A stretch of 28,709 nt of DNA from a virus, in the IMG/VR virus record IMGVR_UViG_3300031963_000713, positions 1 through 28,709 of that record; one strand, written 5' to 3'. The notes below the pieces were generated by a model. It was not told where the DNA came from. It saw only the letters and a program-made list of their open reading frames with translations, and did not search any database. This document shows, one piece after another, positions 28,708-28,709 of this stretch; position 1 is the first letter of the stretch; each line of letters starts with the position of its first letter. Both the position numbers and the translations under genes were made by a program.

Positions 28708-28709
28708 TG

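Noticed and set aside
1-28709. CRISPR arrays, insertion sequences, integrase and attachment sites
   Set aside because: No regularly spaced repeats, transposase, integrase or tRNA-adjacent duplication was seen; the only repeat clusters are the iteron-like motifs and AAT tract.

Overview
The window looks like part of the genome of a tailed, siphovirus-type phage of a Bacteroidetes host. The phage call rests on terminase small and large subunits, a tape measure protein, tail assembly chaperones made by frameshift, exported peptidoglycan hydrolases and a RecE-like/annealing-protein recombination pair. The host call rests on low GC, few Shine-Dalgarno sequences, several promoters of the Bacteroidetes type (-33 TTTG, 19 nt, -7 TAnnTTTG), and a phage sigma factor whose N-terminus resembles Bacteroidetes primary sigma factors. 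No integrase, portal, protease or capsid gene is visible, so the window is a fragment of a larger genome.

Layout. (1) Positions 41-5365, minus strand: tightly packed small early or accessory genes, including MazG-like NTP pyrophosphatase, SSB, an exported GH73-type glucosaminidase with a small membrane protein (possible holin), and several small genes of unknown function. (2) Positions 5464-9796, minus: a replication and nucleic-acid module with a P-loop primase/helicase-like ATPase, a C5-cytosine methyltransferase, a stand-alone DnaB N-terminal domain, a VRR-NUC nuclease and two conserved phage proteins. (3) Positions 9793-14673, minus: a lipoprotein lysozyme-like enzyme, a tRNA-like cloverleaf, a CpG-poor four-gene cassette (ParB-like, GNAT, PAPS-reductase-like/IbrA-like, conserved partner), an SF2 helicase and an XRE-type regulator. 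(4) Positions 14755-17258, plus: RecE-like exonuclease, a Rad52-like annealing protein, a compact structured RNA with a predicted kissing loop, a CoiA-like nuclease and a degenerate HNH protein. (5) Positions 17279-17705: a terminator, then a 450-base non-coding region with twelve TGTTAACA/TGTAACA-type motifs, a dyad and an AAT-rich tract, a candidate replication origin or packaging site. (6) Positions 17706-20457, plus: terminase small and large subunits and a metallophosphoesterase. (7) Positions 20454-22312, minus: an unknown gene, the phage sigma factor, an exported SPOR-like protein and a small unknown gene behind a consensus promoter. (8) Positions 22454-28707, plus: tail chaperone gpG and its -1 frameshift product gpGT, tape measure, small proteins, a spanin-like pair and a large tail protein. 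The next gene starts on the last three bases, overlapping that stop codon.

How the parts fit. The early minus-strand genes would handle replication, nucleotide-pool control and DNA modification. The divergent 14.7-kb region, with an XRE regulator and two opposed TAnnTTTG elements, looks like a control switch. The phage sigma factor may redirect host RNA polymerase to later genes. Base composition is strikingly mosaic: the methyltransferase, the IbrA/ParB cassette, and the middles of the tape measure and tail genes are depleted in CpG compared with their flanks, which points to recent module and intragenic exchange.
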